7,130 bases of DNA from Bacteroidales bacterium (lineage in GTDB: Bacteria > Bacteroidota > Bacteroidia > Bacteroidales > UBA1715). A program made the position numbers and the translations under genes. Where the stretch lies: NCBI GenBank assembly GCA_017618935.1, contig JAFZTG010000153.1, forward strand, positions 1 to 7,130. Direction: 5' to 3'. Below the pieces are notes generated by a model. The model had not been told where the DNA came from and made no database searches. It saw only the letters and a program-made list of their open reading frames with translations. Of this stretch, positions 5,694 to 7,130 are shown one piece after another. The stretch's first letter is position 1, and every line of letters begins with the position of its first letter.

Positions 5694-6488
5694 CTATCTA
5701 TAATTGATTCGTACTATCCCCTGCTCTTCTTCAACAACAAAATTCCCATTGGGGAACGATGTCTCAAACGCTTTTTGTTGAATAAGTTCCGTAGCTGTTC
5801 CGCTTACGATTTCTTTGTTTGAAGCCAGCCATATTTTGTCGGAAATTTGGAGAGCAAGTTCCAGTTCATGGGTTGACAAAAGAAAAGATTTTTTCGTCGT
5901 GTGAGCAAGCTCCTTGAGCAGTTTCATTATCTCAACTCGACTTGACAAATCCAGATGTGCCGTCGGCTCGTCCAACAATATGAAATCTGTATCTTGCACC
6001 AGCGCTTTGGCAATCAGCGTCCGTTGTTTCTCGCCGTCGCTCAGTTGCAAAAACTCCCTCATTTTGAGGTGTTCAAGCCCGACTTTGGAAATGCAATCGT
6101 TGATGAGTTCCAAATCCTTGGAATGTAACGTGCCGAACCAGCCCGTGTGAGGATAGCGTCCCAAGGCAACAATATCAAACACGGTCATATTGGGAACGTC
6201 GATGGTATCAGTAAGGACAACGCTCACGACTTTCGCCAGATTTTGAATCTCCAACGTTGAAATGGCATTCTCTTTTATAAAAACCTCACCCGACAAACTC
6301 GGCTGCATTCCCGCAATTGTCCGTATCAATGTGGATTTTCCACATCCGTTTGGCCCAAGCAGACAAACCAATTCGCCCTCGGCAATGGAAAGATTAAGAT
6401 TACTTAGAATGATGCTATTCAGAGTTTTTCCTACGTATCCAACGGCAAGGTTTTCAAGTGTGACCAATATATTTTTCGTCTTGTTCAT
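5694..6488 (-). CDS. ABC transporter ATP-binding protein, FecE/BtuD/HmuV-like (iron chelate, heme or cobalamin uptake)
   Basis: A 264-residue cytoplasmic nucleotide-binding subunit that drives import through the adjacent FecCD-type permease. Motifs in order are Walker A GPNGCGKST (45-53), the signature LSDGEKQR (149-156), Walker B FILLDEPTAHLD (169-180) and the switch histidine in STHE (205-208). The region between Walker A and the signature has NMTVFDIVALGRYPHTGWFG (100-119), typical of the FecE/BtuD/HmuV branch. The usual Q-loop glutamine seems to be missing: the strand reads VVSVVLTDTIDVPN (87-100). The ATG (6488-6486) overlaps the permease stop as ATGA, so the two genes are translationally coupled. 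The substrate cannot be read from this sequence, since the binding protein, outer-membrane receptor and promoter are outside the window. Confidence 0.93.
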   Translation of the reverse strand: MNKTKNILVTLENLAVGYVGKTLNSIILSNLNLSIAEGELVCLLGPNGCGKSTLIRTIAGMQPSLSGEVFIKENAISTLEIQNLAKVVSVVLTDTIDVPNMTVFDIVALGRYPHTGWFGTLHSKDLELINDCISKVGLEHLKMREFLQLSDGEKQRTLIAKALVQDTDFILLDEPTAHLDLSSRVEIMKLLKELAHTTKKSFLLSTHELELALQISDKIWLASNKEIVSGTATELIQQKAFETSFPNGNFVVEEEQGIVRINYR

Positions 6489-7130
6489 AAATTGTTTCGT
6501 CGGCTTCGGTAAATAACTAATATCACGATAGGTGCACCAAAAATGGCGGTCACCGTATTAATCGGGAGCATTGTCTGTGTTCCTGGAAGTTGCGAAATCA
6601 AATCGCAAATAAGCATAAGATTAACGCCAACCAATACTGCATTGAGAATGAGTTTTTTATGCGAGTTTGTCTTAAATAAAAATCGAGCAATGTGCGGAAC
6701 TGTCATTCCCACAAACCCGATTGGTCCGGCAAATGCTGTGACAATACTTGCCAATATCGTTGAGAAAATAATAATCACGATTTTTGTTTTTCCTGTATTT
6801 ACGCCTAAACTATGCGCATAATTTTCTCCCAAAAGGATTGCATCTAACGGTTTATGTATCAAAAGCGTGGCAATTGTTATCGGAATAATTACTATAATCA
6901 TTAAAGTAATTTCCGTCTTATCAATGTTGGCAAGACTTCCCATTGTCCAAAGAAGGAAATTATGCACCTCGTCGGGATTTGAAAAATACTGTAACATATT
7001 GACTATGGCCGAAGTCAAACTCCCGAACATTATTCCTATAATGAGCAATGAGGCAATGTTTTTGATTTTAGGTGCTATGACAAGAATGAGCAAAATGATG
7101 ATTGACGAGCCAATCAACGCCGAAATTGCC
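6485..7130 (-). CDS. FecCD/BtuC-family ABC transporter permease (partial, N-terminus outside window)
   Basis: The C-terminal 214 codons of an inner-membrane permease that normally has about 330-350 residues. The frame is open to the right edge; the first possible start in the window is a TTG at 7117-7115, but the frame continues upstream in family-like sequence (AISALIGSS), so the true start is outside. Counting from that TTG codon, hydrophobic segments alternate with family motifs: LLIIGIMFGSLTSAIVNML (24-42), FLLWTMGSL (54-62), the coupling-loop region LLGENYAHSLGV (95-106) that contacts the ATPase, AGPIGFVGMTVPHIARF (130-146), LPGTQTMLPINTVTAIFGAP (177-196), and a positive tail RSRRNNL. 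It shares a 4-base ATGA overlap with the ATPase. Metal-siderophore, heme or vitamin B12 are all possible substrates. Confidence 0.93.
   Translation of the reverse strand, partial: AISALIGSSIIILLILVIAPKIKNIASLLIIGIMFGSLTSAIVNMLQYFSNPDEVHNFLLWTMGSLANIDKTEITLMIIVIIPITIATLLIHKPLDAILLGENYAHSLGVNTGKTKIVIIIFSTILASIVTAFAGPIGFVGMTVPHIARFLFKTNSHKKLILNAVLVGVNLMLICDLISQLPGTQTMLPINTVTAIFGAPIVILVIYRSRRNNL

Noticed and set aside
5586..5822. 78-codon plus-strand frame after ribD
   Set aside because: It begins inside the end of ribD and is mostly antisense to the conserved ABC ATPase C-terminus; no recognisable domain or start signal. The small ATG-proximal part in the gap cannot be judged.
6543..6821. 92-codon plus-strand hydrophobic frame in the permease region
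   Set aside because: Antisense shadow of transmembrane segments of the FecCD permease.

Overview
The window looks like a chromosomal housekeeping region from a member of the Bacteroidota, probably Bacteroidales. The evidence is moderate-to-high AT content, promoters of the Bacteroidota type (TAnnTTTG at -7, with TTG about 19 bases upstream), A-rich start regions without Shine-Dalgarno sequences, a CarB of the CAD/CPS1-like subtype, and an Mrp with the Bacteroidota form of the C-terminal motif. I see no phage, transposase, CRISPR array, tRNA or rRNA.

Layout: (1) 1-2238, minus strand: the first 746 codons of carB (carbamoyl-phosphate synthase large subunit); its C-terminus lies beyond the left edge. 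(2) 2239-2504: a carB control region with a very good promoter, a 28-codon leader reading frame and a clear intrinsic terminator between that promoter and the carB start. This looks like transcription attenuation and is the most interesting part of the window. (3) 2505-3530, minus: mrp/apbC, a P-loop ATPase of iron-sulfur cluster assembly. (4) 3531-3640: the mrp promoter and a perfect 32-bp palindrome. (5) 3641-4486, minus: prmC, the release-factor glutamine methyltransferase. (6) 4540-5595, plus: ribD, the bifunctional riboflavin deaminase/reductase, divergent from prmC across only 53 bp. (7) 5694-6488 and 6485-7130, minus: the ATPase and the C-terminal part of the permease of a FecCD/BtuCD-type metal-chelate or cobalamin importer, joined by an ATGA overlap and convergent with ribD.

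The genes do not form one pathway. carB serves pyrimidine and arginine synthesis, mrp Fe-S assembly, prmC translation termination, ribD flavin synthesis, and the ABC genes uptake of iron chelate, heme or corrinoid. carB, mrp and prmC point the same way, but each seems to have its own promoter, so they are neighbours rather than an obvious operon. I do not see a complete undescribed system. The best candidate for something new is the carB leader at 2267-2433; the 32-bp palindrome at 3598-3629 comes second.
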